From an uncultured Chloroflexota bacterium (GTDB lineage Bacteria; Chloroflexota; Anaerolineae; Aggregatilineales; Phototrophicaceae): a DNA stretch of 38,866 nt. Of this stretch, positions 38,842-38,866 are shown piece after piece. The notes under the pieces are model-generated. The model was given only the letters and a program-made list of their open reading frames with translations, was not told where the DNA came from and did not search any database. The stretch's first letter is position 1, and each line of letters starts with the position of its first letter. The translations under genes and the position numbers were made by a program. The stretch is taken from NCBI GenBank assembly GCA_937974245.1, contig CALJKV010000115.1, positions 1 to 38,866 of the forward strand. Reading direction: 5' to 3'.

Positions 38842-38866
38842 TCTGAAAACAACTTGTGATTAGAGT
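38842..38866. repeat. Terminal direct repeat (circle junction), copy 2
   Basis: Exact repeat of bases 1-25. It indicates that this end joins the start of the window, so the hairpin-rich region 1-950 lies directly downstream of the partition locus that ends near 38558. Confidence 0.85.

Overview
The window looks like one complete circular replicon of about 38.84 kb. Its first 25 bases are repeated exactly as its last 25 bases. It carries plasmid-type replication, partition, mobilisation and multimer-resolution genes, and no ribosomal, tRNA or core metabolic genes. The host cannot be read directly. GC-rich coding sequence, Gram-positive-style strong ribosome binding sites, a GAAC-N4-GTTC SOS-type box, exported beta-propeller and SH3b proteins, and the type of ParA partner gene together suggest Chloroflexota (Anaerolineae-like) or a related lineage. 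That is an inference.

Layout. 1-950 has no convincing gene but is packed with stem-loops, including a perfect three-way junction: a candidate large structured RNA or structured origin. 951-3266 holds a membrane protein, a membrane zinc ribbon, a winged-helix regulator and a 12-bp inverted repeat that could be an oriT. 3270-9003 is a mobilisation-type operon: two small membrane proteins, a first HerA/VirD4-like ATPase, a replication-relaxation protein, a second VirD4-like ATPase and a short SSB. 9096-12926 holds accessory genes, including an excisionase-like HTH, two tiny membrane proteins and a DUF2958 protein. Several starts here look leaderless.

13071-17015 (minus strand) is a PRTRC-type operon. 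It encodes a ubiquitin-like protein that already ends in glycine, a putative E2-like protein (Prok-E2_D/PRTRC B), an E1/ThiF-like enzyme and companions. No JAB peptidase is visible. It is followed by an AbrB/PIN toxin-antitoxin pair, a serine resolvase with a res-like site, and a LexA-N-domain repressor under a LexA-type box.

19391-29143 is a partial phage-tail-like locus: receptor-binding-type fibre, holin-like protein, two paralogous tube-like proteins and a baseplate-hub-like protein. There is no capsid, portal or terminase. Cargo-like genes (coiled-coil protein, SH3b protein, exported beta-propeller) lie between tube and hub genes. Fragments of the tube 3' end (25948-25988) and hub 3' end (29042-29143) bracket a second cargo block, so the tube-cargo-hub module was duplicated and its second copy decayed.

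29489-31720 is the replication protein, a primase-polymerase. Upstream lie two promoter-hairpin units that look like small RNAs. 32644-34397 encodes a further exported WD40 protein and a membrane-anchored protein. 34580-36170 is an actin-like ParM with a ParR-like adaptor. 36351-36896 is a MerR-type coiled-coil protein. 37110-38558 is a second partition system: RHH protein, ParA and a partner gene, with an array of 8-bp repeats that runs through the partner coding sequence and resumes exactly at its stop codon.

Together, Prim-Pol and SSB would replicate the element, two partition machines and the resolvase would keep it stable, and the ATPases plus the relaxation protein would move it. The ubiquitin-like PRTRC operon probably belongs to plasmid maintenance, because its known relatives travel with a ParM-type PRTRC-D protein, which here sits 18 kb away.
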